DNA of 64,000 bases from Leucaena leucocephala (taxonomy: Eukaryota; Streptophyta; Magnoliopsida; Fabales; Fabaceae): NCBI GenBank assembly GCA_037074615.1, contig CM073518.1, positions 806,001-870,000 on the forward strand, read 5' to 3'. The notes below the pieces were generated by a model. The model was given only the letters and a program-made list of their open reading frames with translations, was not told the DNA's origin and did not search any database. Below, piece after piece: positions 55,271-64,000 of this stretch (its first letter is position 1; the number at the start of each line of letters is the position of its first letter). Both the position numbers and the translations under genes were made by a program.

Positions 55271-58085
55271 ATGTCTCTGGTTCAAACTTTTTACGATATC
55301 TTGGAAAACCCCACAATATTGGGAATATGTACAAGGATTATTCTGTTTCTGGCACCTATCTGGGTCGCATTTTTGGCTGGTGTTGTTGTCGGATGGGTTT
55401 GGAAACCGAAATGGGCTAGTCTTGCGAGAGAAGAATTATGCAATTCTCTGGTCAAATCCTTGGAACGGTGCTCCATATCTTCGTCGCCCTCCAAGCAAGT
55501 GTTTTCGTCTCTCAATGGTTCTGAATTGCAGTCGCTTAATCCTGAATCTTTGGCCGCGGTGGATAAAGGCTCGAGTAAATTGCCATTCTCTTCGCTGCCT
55601 CCAGAATATGATACTTGCAGCAGGTACCTGCCTCTTACGTTTTTATCGATTATTCTTGTAATGAATGTGGAATTAACTACAACTTAGGTCGTGGATATTG
55701 CATTTTTGTCATTTTCTTCTTCTCATTTATTTTTTTAGCTAGGTTGGAATTATGATATTGAACCCACTTACAAATATAATAGCTGAAAGCAAACTGTGTT
55801 TTTTATTGAGTGCTTGGTCATGCTTGATTAACTCTCCCCGGGGTGATCGTTCTAGTAATGATCTCACTTGAAAGAAAGATCGAGTAAAAGTCAAAATCCG
55901 GATGTATGTAATCTGTTTGAACTTCAAAGGTTCAGCTTTTGGCATGAAATGAGTGACTGTTGTGCACGGTGTCATGGCTACTTCCTTTAAGATTTACTAT
56001 AATGTTTGCCATAAATATGTTATCCAGCATATAGTGAGTGTGAGTTGTTACACATGATGCCTTTTTGTGCTTTATGTGTGTCACTATGTGTTTCTAAATG
56101 ACCTCGTGAATGGCAGATAGCTGACTTTGTTGTACTGTGCAGTGCGTCCACCATCAATGAAGACGCATCAAATTCTGTTATATTGAAGGATTTACAGCAT
56201 CTGTGGCAGCTTGTAGAGGTAAAAGATGCTGGCCCTCCTTGGATACACATGATGGATCGTTCCACCCCTAACATGAGTTATCAAGCCTGGCGAAGAGATC
56301 CCAAGGTAACATCTCTTAGTTTATTGGGTTGATTTGAACATTTTTTCTTTTTTCAAAGCTATACCAGACCACTGTATTCTTGTTTTGAATAAGCAAGCAG
56401 TAAAATAGGTCTCTATTTTCCGCAAAACCATCTAGTTTTATGTAATTAACCTAGTTTCTTCTTTGGTTGGTCTTCATCATTCGTAGGAGGGCCCTCCTCA
56501 ATATCGCAGCAGAACTGTGTTTGAAGATGCCACCCCTGAGATAGTGAGGGACTTCTTCTTGGATGATGAGTTTCGTTCCAGGTGGGATGACATGCTTGCG
56601 AGTGCAACTACCTTAGAAGAGTGCCCCACTACAGGAACCACAAAAGTTCAATGGATACGGAAGGTGACTAACTCTTACTGTCATTTTGTTCTGATTTATG
56701 TTTAGTTCTTTTATAGTTTGGTTCCATATTCTCATTCTTGTCAATTGCAGTTTCCGTTTTTCTGTAAAGACAGAGAATACATAATTGCTCGACGAGTGTG
56801 GGAATCAGGAAGATCATACTATTGTGTGACAAAGGTATGAGAAGGAGGCTGACTCTGTAAACTTGCATATTGTATTGGCTGAGGTTAGATTTAGAACAAG
56901 AAAAATACTATAAAGTAATTCATGCTACAAAAAAGATGACTGCTTCAGCAGGTACTCCACTTAAATATCACCTTTTGTGCCGAAATTTTTCATTTTGATT
57001 TTCTTGGGTTAAATTATTGTTAAATGAAGATGGATAAAAGAGATTACTCAAGATTAATAAAACTTTTAGACTCTACGTGTATAAAGATTAAGTAAAGCTT
57101 ATAAGAGTTTGTTTAGAAAATTGTCTTGCTCTTGCATGTTGGTGGTGGTCTAGCAATAATTGGGACAAATGAGTAGCAGCAAGGGATTAGTATCTTTCCT
57201 CTTGGTGTCTCAAGTCTTGACTAGTTAATTATAGAAGACTTTTTAATTATTTAGAAATGGTTAGGATTCCTTTAAATTGTAGAATCATGCTGCTATGCCA
57301 CCTTCTTGAGCTCTATATTGCTCCCTAATTTCTTTGAAGTTCATTGAAGAAATACTGAGTAAGTAATATATTTATTTATTTCCATGGATTTAGGGAGTAG
57401 ATAGTCCCTCTGTACCAAAACGAGACAAACCAAGACGTGTTGATCTCTATTACTCAAGCTGGTGCATTCGCGCAGGTATGTACTTTCTTTGTGGTCAATT
57501 AGTCAATCAATGTGACTTTTGAATTTGAATGTGAAGTTGCATGTTACTCATAAAACTGAGTGTTCCCTTTTCTGGCCTCGAAACCAGCAGGACTCTCTTT
57601 GTAGTTAGGACTAATAATGATGATGTTTTTTCTGGACAGTCGAATCCCAAAGAGCTCCAAACCAGTTGACTGCCTGTGAAGTTATGCTTTTCCATCACGA
57701 AGAGATGGGCATCCCATGGGAAATTGCAAAGCTTGGAGTACGCAAAGGGATGTGGACATTAGTCCAGAAGATTGAACCTGGCTTGCGTGCCTACCAACAA
57801 AGAAGAGCTGGTGGTGAGCCGATTTCCCGGTCAGCCTTTATGGCTCAGATCAACACCAAGATTAGTCCATCACACCTGCAATCCTTAGAAGCGTCAGATG
57901 ATCAATCTGAAACCGAGAGTTTGACCACGCCTGAGAAACCACAAGGCATGAACATACCGAAGATGCTCATAATAGGCGGAGCCGTAGCTCTTGCTTGTAG
58001 TCTTGACAAGGGACTGGTGACTAAGACACTCATATTTGGTGTGGCAAGAAGATTTGGTAATCTTGGAAGGGAACCGAAAGTCTAG
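55271..58085 (+). CDS. Membrane-anchored START-domain lipid-transfer protein
   Basis: The six exons are 55271-55623, 56143-56305, 56487-56663, 56751-56834, 57394-57475 and 57640-58085. All join in phase and encode 434 residues. An N-terminal transmembrane helix (about 20-42) has IILFLAPIWVAFLAG followed by VVVGWVWKPKW. A Ser-rich linker leads to the START domain (about 140-345), with WQLVEVKDAGPPWIHMMDRS, ATPEIVRDFFLDDEFRSRWD, KVQWIRKFPFFCKDREYIIA and YYSSWCIRAVESQR. A second hydrophobic segment near 400-420 (MLIIGGAVALACSLDKGL) suggests a C-terminal membrane contact. The family is the StARD2/7-like polyketide cyclase/lipid transport superfamily of plants. Ligand is probably a phospholipid or sterol, but none can be read from sequence. 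Confidence 0.9.
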
Positions 58086-58738
58086 CACTAGATTTAGCCT
58101 CTGGAATCCTGTTTCTTGGGATGACTCCCAATCTCTAGTTATCCCTTGATCAGGCATTCTTAGAAAATTGAGCGGTTCTATATTATGATTTATGGAACCT
58201 CTTGTTTTTCTGATTGGACCACGGAAGACTTAATTGGTCCAGGATACGAAAGGCAACATACGGTGTATATAATCGGTAGTAGGTACATGAGAGTCCATTT
58301 TTTTTTTATCAGTTTCTTCTGTAATACCATAGTTTTACATATATGGGTAACGCCAAACGTACTGCAACAAGTCTGAAATGTTCACTGTTTATTAGTCGGA
58401 GTGGTTTTCGTGTCTCGTTGATATTTTCGCTACTTCTCTCCTGTGCTGCGGAATTGGGTGGATAATATTGTTATACACGAACGTTTCAACAAACAACAGC
58501 AGTAAATTCATCTGTAAACTCTCTAAGGCGAAGATTAAATTATATTATATTAAAAAAACAAAGAATTGTACTATAAAGATAAAAAATTCCGTGCCCTCTG
58601 TGACAACTGACAAGCTTCTATTTCATGATTCATAATCATGAACTAACAGGTGGGGTGACGGCAAAATATTCCAATTGGGCTAAAAAGCCTGGGGCAACTG
58701 GGCCCAGTGCTATATAATTTGCCGCCTTCCTCTATAAT
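58086..58738. other. 3' flank of the START gene
   Basis: Contains the probable 3' UTR and AT-rich spacer up to the SINE insertion. No gene visible. Confidence 0.5.
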
Positions 58739-58754
58739 ATAATTGCCCCAAGGC

Positions 58755-58944
58755 ACCAAGGGGTTAGTCCGAGTGGTAAGCGGCTCAGTATCGCTTAAGC
58801 GAGGTCTCGAGTTCGAGTCTTGGTGTACGCAGAAAATTCCCGTTGGGAGACTCACCCACCATAGCCAGGTGCGTGACGCGGGTCGAATCCGGATGTAGTC
58901 GGGACAAAACTCTGGTGAACCGGGTGGGCAACAAAAAAAAAATA
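58755..58944 (+). mobile_element. tRNA-derived SINE with target-site duplications
   Basis: The tRNA-like head has an A box TTAGTCCGAGTGG and a B box GAGTTCGAGTC about 35 bases later. A non-tRNA body of about 100 bases (GTCGAATCC, CCGGATG, GGTGAACCGGGTGGGC) ends in an A-rich tail. The flanks are ATAATTGCCCCAAGGC (58739-58754) and the same with one extra C (58945-58961), a clear target duplication. Pol III promoter boxes are intact, so transcription is possible. Confidence 0.88.
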
Positions 58945-58992
58945 ATAATTGCCCCCAAGGCTTGCAGCTTCCCATTGAATCGTGGTGCTGAA

Positions 58993-59790
58993 TTGGCTGC
59001 CGGTGAGTTGGCTTGTACCTATGCTACTTTGCTGCTCCACGACGACGAATCCCAATCACCGACTGATTTTGCTCTATATTTAAAAATGCCTTCATTTATA
59101 TTTCGGTGTAAAAGCAGAAGGATAAATAGTAAATAGTAAAGACAAGGCACAAGAGAACATTGAACTATTCAAATGTTTAATAATTTTCTCTCAACATTTC
59201 TTTCTGACCACCAATGGAGTAGGCAGAAAAGATTAGTACTTTGGGGAAAGCGGCTAATGTGACTGTGGAATCGTACTGGCCTAGCCTTTTTGTGAAGCTT
59301 GCCGATAAGCGGAATATTGACGATCTCATTTTGAACGCTGCTTCTGGCGGCACTCCTGCCGTATCCTTGGCTGCTTCCACTGCCGGTGCCGGTGTCGGAG
59401 CCGCTGCTGCCTCAACTCCTGCTGCCGAGGAGAACAAGGTATTAATATAAACGGCGTTGCTCGCTTTCTGATTATGAATTTGCCATAATATATGCTTATT
59501 CTGCAAGACTATTTCGTCAAATGCATATTTCTTTGTTCTTTCATGGAACGTATACGTTGATTTCTTGCACGCATGGTGCGGAAAGGGTTACTTTCATTCT
59601 ATGTTTTGTTGGACGCGAATCATGCATGAAAGTACATAAATCTCAAACACCGAAATGACCTTAACAAATAAGTTATGAGGCATTTACTTTTTTGCTATAC
59701 ACATCTGAACCTATGTTGCTGAATTTGTGTTTGCAGGAAGAACCAGAGGAATAGAGTGATGACGACATGGGTTTCAGCTTGTTTGATTAG
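58993..59790 (+). pseudogene. RPP1: Broken 60S acidic ribosomal protein P1 gene
   Basis: The exon-like blocks are 58993-59061, 59223-59438 and 59737-59790. They encode ELACTYATLLLHDD, then EKISTLGKAANVTVESYWPS with KLADKRNIDDLIL and an Ala-rich hinge, then the acidic tail. P1 pairs with P2 on the ribosomal stalk and recruits elongation factors. Four defects are visible. The start ATG reads TTG (58993). One base is missing after LHDD, shifting the frame. The exon-1 donor GT is gone (ACCGACTG). In exon 3 a TAG (59752-59754) falls before SDDDMGFSLFD, the universally conserved tail. Introns are kept, so it is a decayed gene, not a processed copy. A SINE lies immediately upstream. Confidence 0.85.
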
Positions 59791-60016
59791 AGAGTGATGA
59801 TCCTATTTAGAGTTTTTATCGGTTTATAGATTTAGTTTTCCCAGCCAAATCAAGCTAGGCAACCAATTGATCATCCTGTTGGATGTTTAATCAATTGTCA
59901 AATTTTGCTGGTTTTAAATCGAATTGCATATTGGTTTTAAATTTTTTTGTGAATGAAAACGAGAATGAGAATTTTGGCCCATTTTCCTATTTAGTTGTTT
60001 ATTTTTATTGTTTTGA

Positions 60017-61615
60017 ATGGGTGCAAATCGACTTGTCATATCTAGCTACATCAATTCTTTCCTCATGAACTTCATTTGGGGCCATACTACAAATGCTCAT
60101 GGATTTTATCCTAGGGTGGGCCACCTAAATCTCACGGGGTCTCGATCTCAAAAGACTGGATACGGTGAACGATGCATGTGGGGCAAAGATGGTTTGGAAT
60201 CTGATTCAAGGTACAATAAGTTTATGGGTTGAAGTTTTGCTGCATCAATATATGTTGCGTAACGAGGAAAATTTATTGGAGACTAGGAAAGGTAATTCGC
60301 CATTATAGAAATTTATTTCCCAACAAAAGGAGGTTGTAGACAAGGGCATAAGATGACATATTTGGGATGGATAGAAAGTTAATTTCTTTAATGACAAGTG
60401 ATTGTTTCATGATAAGAGCATTAAAGAATTTTGTCTCCGACGCCTTACTATAGAGGAAAACAATAGAAGAGTAGTTGATTGGGTAGTTAATGGCGCTTGA
60501 GACTTCACGAGGCTGGCAACATTAATACTAAGCAATATTTTTTATAAATTAGTAACTGTGTTACCTCTAATATAGGATGCATGACCTGATGTACTCGCTT
60601 GGAATGTAACTAATGATGGCAACTTTATAGTAAATAGTGCTTACTATATGCTCAAGAAATCGTCAGACAATAATTACAACTCAACTTTTAAGGAGATTTG
60701 GCAGTAGGAAGGAGCGAAGCTTATTTGGATATTTATGTGGATTGTATTTAATAATTAACTGCCTACAAATACTTGGAGGCACAAATGGTCAAGCCTCATC
60801 ATCCTTGTGTCAACATTGTAATAAAGTAAAAAAGATACTTTACATATTCTAAGAGATTGTGAGTATGCCCAAAAGATATGGGATCATTGTCTCCGCCCAA
60901 TATACCATAGTTAATTTTTTTCTACAAATTTAAGGAATTAGTTTGCTATGAATCTCAAGAGGAATATGGTTTATCTAGATGTGATGACTGAAAATTAATA
61001 TAGGGTGTTGAGATTTGGTAACTATGGAAATTGAGGAATGAATCTATTTTTGAACTAGATTTTATTACGCCTGAAGAACCCCTATTAATATTAAAACAGG
61101 TATAACGGAGCTTTGTGTGCCAACAAGAAGCTATTGTCCATGGCATCACAAATGCCTTTGTAACTAAGTGGAAAGCTCCACGCAGGGGTTATGCCAAGTT
61201 AAATGTTGATAGATCTCTAGTAAAGTTTTAGTCTAAGGCTAGATGTAGAGATGTTATTCGAAATTCGGAAGGGAATTAGATTGCGGGTTTTACACATACT
61301 ATTGGGTCTTATAGTTATTTTCAAATGGGCTATCTTCAAAGGTGTATCATTGGCATGGACTATGTGACTAAAAAAGTTATACTAGAGTTGGATGTAAAGA
61401 ATGTTGTTATTTCTATATAATATATGGATACTAACTAAGTGGGTAGTCTTTTAATAATACATATCCACTCATTATTAAAACGAGTATGAGAGGTTGAAGT
61501 AAAATATATTTTGGTAGATGATGTGTTGGCTAAAGAAAACATATATAATTGGAATTGTTTCCCCCTAACTATGTCTCTCTCTTGTATTTGGGTTAATCCC
61601 TTATTTGTAGAAAAA
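60017..61615 (+). mobile_element. Remnant of an L1-type LINE (zinc-finger RVT and RNase H parts)
   Basis: Reading across frames on the plus strand gives the usual order of a plant non-LTR element's 3' half. First comes FIWGHTTNAHGFYP at the reverse transcriptase end, then WNVTNDGNFIVNSAYYML and the zf-RVT segment IWIFMWIVFNN ... LHILRDCEYAQKIWDHC (about 60610-60905). The start of an RNase H domain follows, WKAPRRGYAKLNVD (about 61170-61210). Many stops and frameshifts interrupt it. An A-rich stretch at 61610-61620 may be the old tail. It is 5'-truncated, old and inactive. Confidence 0.75.
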
Positions 61616-62148
61616 AAAATATTTCCTTATGGATTTAATAAAATTCAAATGGTTGAAATAGAAGGTTGGTTAGTCTAGATTTGTTGAAGAATTATTTACG
61701 GGTGAGACAAAAAATTATCTTTTAACAATCGACCAAATTATAACTAAAATTATTATGTATTATAAGATTAAAATGGATCATATATTAATATAGGGAACGC
61801 AATTAATTAACACTTATATAATGCGATAATAATTTTAAATAAAATCAATTGATTTAAATATTGGGAATCATTTAAAATAAGATCATGGTGCCTGCGGTAT
61901 TATGCTGAATAATAAGATTGGTTCATAAGTACTCTTTTAGGCAATGACGCTATTTATATATCTTGCTTTTAATACAGTAAAGAGTAAATTAATGTATATA
62001 TTTTAATAAAATAATATATTACATAACGGTAATAATTTTGCCGATTTTAAATATTTATTAAGAAAGAGAGTAAATAAAAAAATAGTATCAACTAATGATT
62101 AATAAAAGCATGTCAGGGTCAGGTGTGCACATGTTTAGATAAGGGGTG
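61616..62148. other. AT-rich spacer
   Basis: No gene or repeat structure that I can support. Confidence 0.5.
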
Positions 62149-62672
62149 TGTTTGGATATCTTCCAAACTAAGGTTTTAGAAGTTTTTTTGGGCAAAATCT
62201 TGGTTTAGAAAAATTTTAAAACAAACAGCCATATTTGTCCATAAGTGCTTTTGAGCAAAACCATGGTTTAAAACCATGGTTTTGAATAAGCTATTAAAAT
62301 CAGCTTTTTCAACAGTAAAAGAGTTTATGGATTATCCAATTACTATCTTACCCCCTCTCTCCTCTCTTCTACTTTTTCTTACACACTCTCTCCTCTCTCT
62401 TACTTTTTTTTACACCCTCTCTCCTTTCTCCTCTCTACCCTCTCTCCTCTCTCTTCTCTTTTCTCTACCTCTCTCCTCTCTCTTACTTTAAATCAAATCA
62501 TACCCTTTTTTATAATTTACTAATATAAAAAGTCATTCTAAAAATAACTATCCAAACACTCATTTATCCAAAATTACTTTTTTTCCATAAATTTTTCTTT
62601 AAAAGCCATTTTTCATAAGCTGTCCATAAACCCTTTTTTTTATAAGTCTTTTTTTAAAATCTTATCCAAACA
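62149..62672. mobile_element. MITE of the TGTTTGGATA family, copy B
   Basis: The perfect 10-base terminal inverted repeats are TGTTTGGATA at 62149-62158 and TATCCAAACA at 62663-62672. The interior runs AT-rich arm, TTATGGATTATCCAATTAC, a roughly 140-base CT-rich core, AATCAAATCAT, AT-rich arm, in the same order as copy A at 26856-27365. No target duplication is obvious. Length 524 bp, non-coding. Confidence 0.8.
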
Positions 62673-62689
62673 GGCCAAGATATCCACCG

Positions 62690-62770
62690 GGGGAATCGAA
62701 CCTAGGGTTTCTTAGCTCAATATTTCTCGTTATCGGCTACAGATGTGCGCTTACTTCGGTTCCACTTCCG
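62690..62770 (-). other. tRNA-like fragment
   Basis: On the minus strand GGTTCGATTCCCCC is a perfect Pol III B box, but the expected acceptor stem and a good A box are missing. Most likely it is a tRNA or SINE remnant inside the leader of the downstream gene, not a functional tRNA. Confidence 0.3.
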
Positions 62771-62933
62771 AGCCTCTCCCCCTCACCCGGGTTCGATCCT
62801 CCATCCTGCGCTTCCCCTTCCTCTTCTTTCTGATTTTTTTTGCATTATAAATTTCCCTCCAACTCCAATTCCCGCTTACTTCTCCAACTGACAACAGCAT
62901 CATCATCCCTACCTCCACTTCCCATTCGTTGTA

Positions 62934-64000
62934 ATGGCCTCTCCTTTACAGCCCGCAATGCTGCTCGGTTCGCCCTCATTCCCTAATGCCATTGCCTGGT
63001 CAGAGGAGAATTTGATTGCCGTTGCTTCCGGTCACATCATCACCATTCTGGTGCGAAATCTATTTCTCTCACTCGTTTATCTGCTGCATTTTGTTCCGGT
63101 TGCATTGGTTCATGCATCCTGCGTTTTTCTTGTTCTTAGTTTACTACTGCTTTAATATCTATATGGCTATTTGGCTTCGCCACCACTCCTCCTCTCTCTC
63201 TTCCTTCAATGTTACAAACTCCACAAGACTCGAACTAGAGAAGGCACCTCAATTGCGGTTCCCTCACTGGCGCACTTCAACGAAGATGGATAAAGGCTAA
63301 CCTCCATGCACTGGTTTAATTAGCACACTCTCCCTACCATAGGATCAATGGTGGGTATTGACCCACTTGTGAGGCAATTGAATTGAGGTGATCTGGATCG
63401 CTGGTTAAATATGCTCAGCTGCCAAGGTTAAACATGAGAGTCTGCCATTCCTCGGAAATCCTACGAAAAACAGATTTACTTGGTGCACAATACGTATAGT
63501 ATGTACTTTTGAGTTAAAGAACGTTTCCCCCCATTTTTTCAGAGACCAGAGTTGCCTCACGGTCCACATGGCGTGATAACAGTCTCAACCAGTGAACCTC
63601 TTCCCATTGGGGTGGTAGAAAGAAAAGGTATATGTTTGTTACCCTGTTGGATATTTGTGCTACAATTGTTTTAGACTTGATAATTTGAATATCTTTTATG
63701 CTACAAGTGGCATCTAAAATTCATGGAATATCTTTTATTTTTTGAAGTTTTTTCAACATTTTCTAGAGTATATATGGATAAAAAAGAAGTAAAGAACTAA
63801 ACTTCTTAACGTAATTAGTATTAATTCTATTGATTATCGCATAATTGTGTGAGCTACAAAGGATTAACATGCCATTTAAACTGCATTTTGTGAAGACTTA
63901 CTCTCTGGATGCCTCCTGCCAACATGTTTGGCCCGAGATGATAAGCCTGTTGTCCGATCATTATCATGGTCTCCACTCGGCATGGCTGCAAATGCAGGGT
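62934..64000 (+). CDS. WD40 protein of TFIIIC 90-kDa type, 5' part only
   Basis: Exon 1 is 62934-63050, exon 2 is 63543-63627 and exon 3 starts at 63896 and runs off the window; all join in phase. The start reads MASPLQPAMLLGSPSFPNAI, then AWSEENLIAVASGHIITIL, then RPELPHGPHGVITVSTSEPL and, in exon 3, DLLSGCLLPTCLARDDKPVV followed by RSLSWSPLGMA. This is the N-terminal beta-propeller start of plant proteins annotated as the TFIIIC 90-kDa (C34/sfc-type) subunit, which helps load TFIIIB for Pol III transcription of tRNA genes. Only about 100 residues are visible, so completeness cannot be judged. Confidence 0.8.

Noticed and set aside
55041..55661. 206-codon ORF overlapping the START gene start
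   Set aside because: A different frame from the START-domain exons; high Phe/Leu from the CT-rich leader, no domain.
58755..58832. tRNA gene
   Set aside because: The A and B boxes are there, but the stems do not fold as a proper tRNA and the unit continues into a body with an A-tail and target duplications, so it is a SINE.
1..64000. CRISPR arrays, bacterial operons or phage genes
   Set aside because: No regularly spaced repeats; all genes have spliceosomal introns or plant-family products.

Overview
This is a 64-kb piece of nuclear DNA from a flowering plant, almost certainly a eudicot. Genes have short GT-AG introns separated by AT-rich spacers, and the recognisable proteins are plant-specific: TTG1, a PRR5-type clock protein, an isoprenylated HMA protein, plastid PSRP1 and an LEA_2/NHL protein. 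The mobile elements are also plant types: Copia and Ty3-like LTR elements, a tRNA-derived SINE, an L1-type LINE remnant and MITEs. There are no operons or ribosome-binding sites, so genes were modelled by joining exons at GT/AG sites with phase checked.

Left third (1-20 kb): a two-HMA-domain isoprenylated metallochaperone-like protein (2154-3980); a small one-HMA protein (6035-6880); a conserved uncharacterised six-exon gene (9904-13364); a 776-bp element with long terminal inverted repeats (13881-14656); and, on the minus strand, a decayed NAC-alpha gene (15346-19563). The largest intron of that decayed gene carries a complete 2.5-kb short-LTR retroelement whose 677-codon ORF contains a captured serine carboxypeptidase fragment.

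Middle (20-45 kb): TTG1 (23354-24385, single exon), a Nudix-like protein with an upstream ORF (27803-28690), an LEA_2/NHL membrane protein on the minus strand (31777-32415), and a PRR5-type pseudo-response regulator on the minus strand (35604-39775). A full-length Copia element with LTRs identical by eye (39899-44646) lies 123 bp upstream of the PRR5 start codon. It separates the gene from a cluster of evening-element-like motifs and a G-box at 44.77-45.17 kb.

Right third (45-64 kb): plastid ribosome factor PSRP1 (46869-48339), a conserved uncharacterised basic protein (minus, 51296-51961), a START lipid-transfer protein (55271-58085), a SINE with clear target-site duplications just upstream of a broken ribosomal stalk P1 gene (58993-59790), a LINE remnant (60017-61615), a pyrimidine-cored MITE (62149-62672), and the 5' end of a WD40 TFIIIC-type gene that runs off the right edge (62934-64000).

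The genes do not form one pathway. From memory, TTG1, PRR5, PSRP1, an acidic ribosomal P1 gene and an HMA/HIPP gene are also close neighbours on Arabidopsis chromosome 5, so the window looks like an ancestral block with old decay (NAC-alpha, P1) and younger insertions. The strongest points for follow-up are the Copia insertion that displaces the PRR5 promoter and the gene-capturing LTR element.
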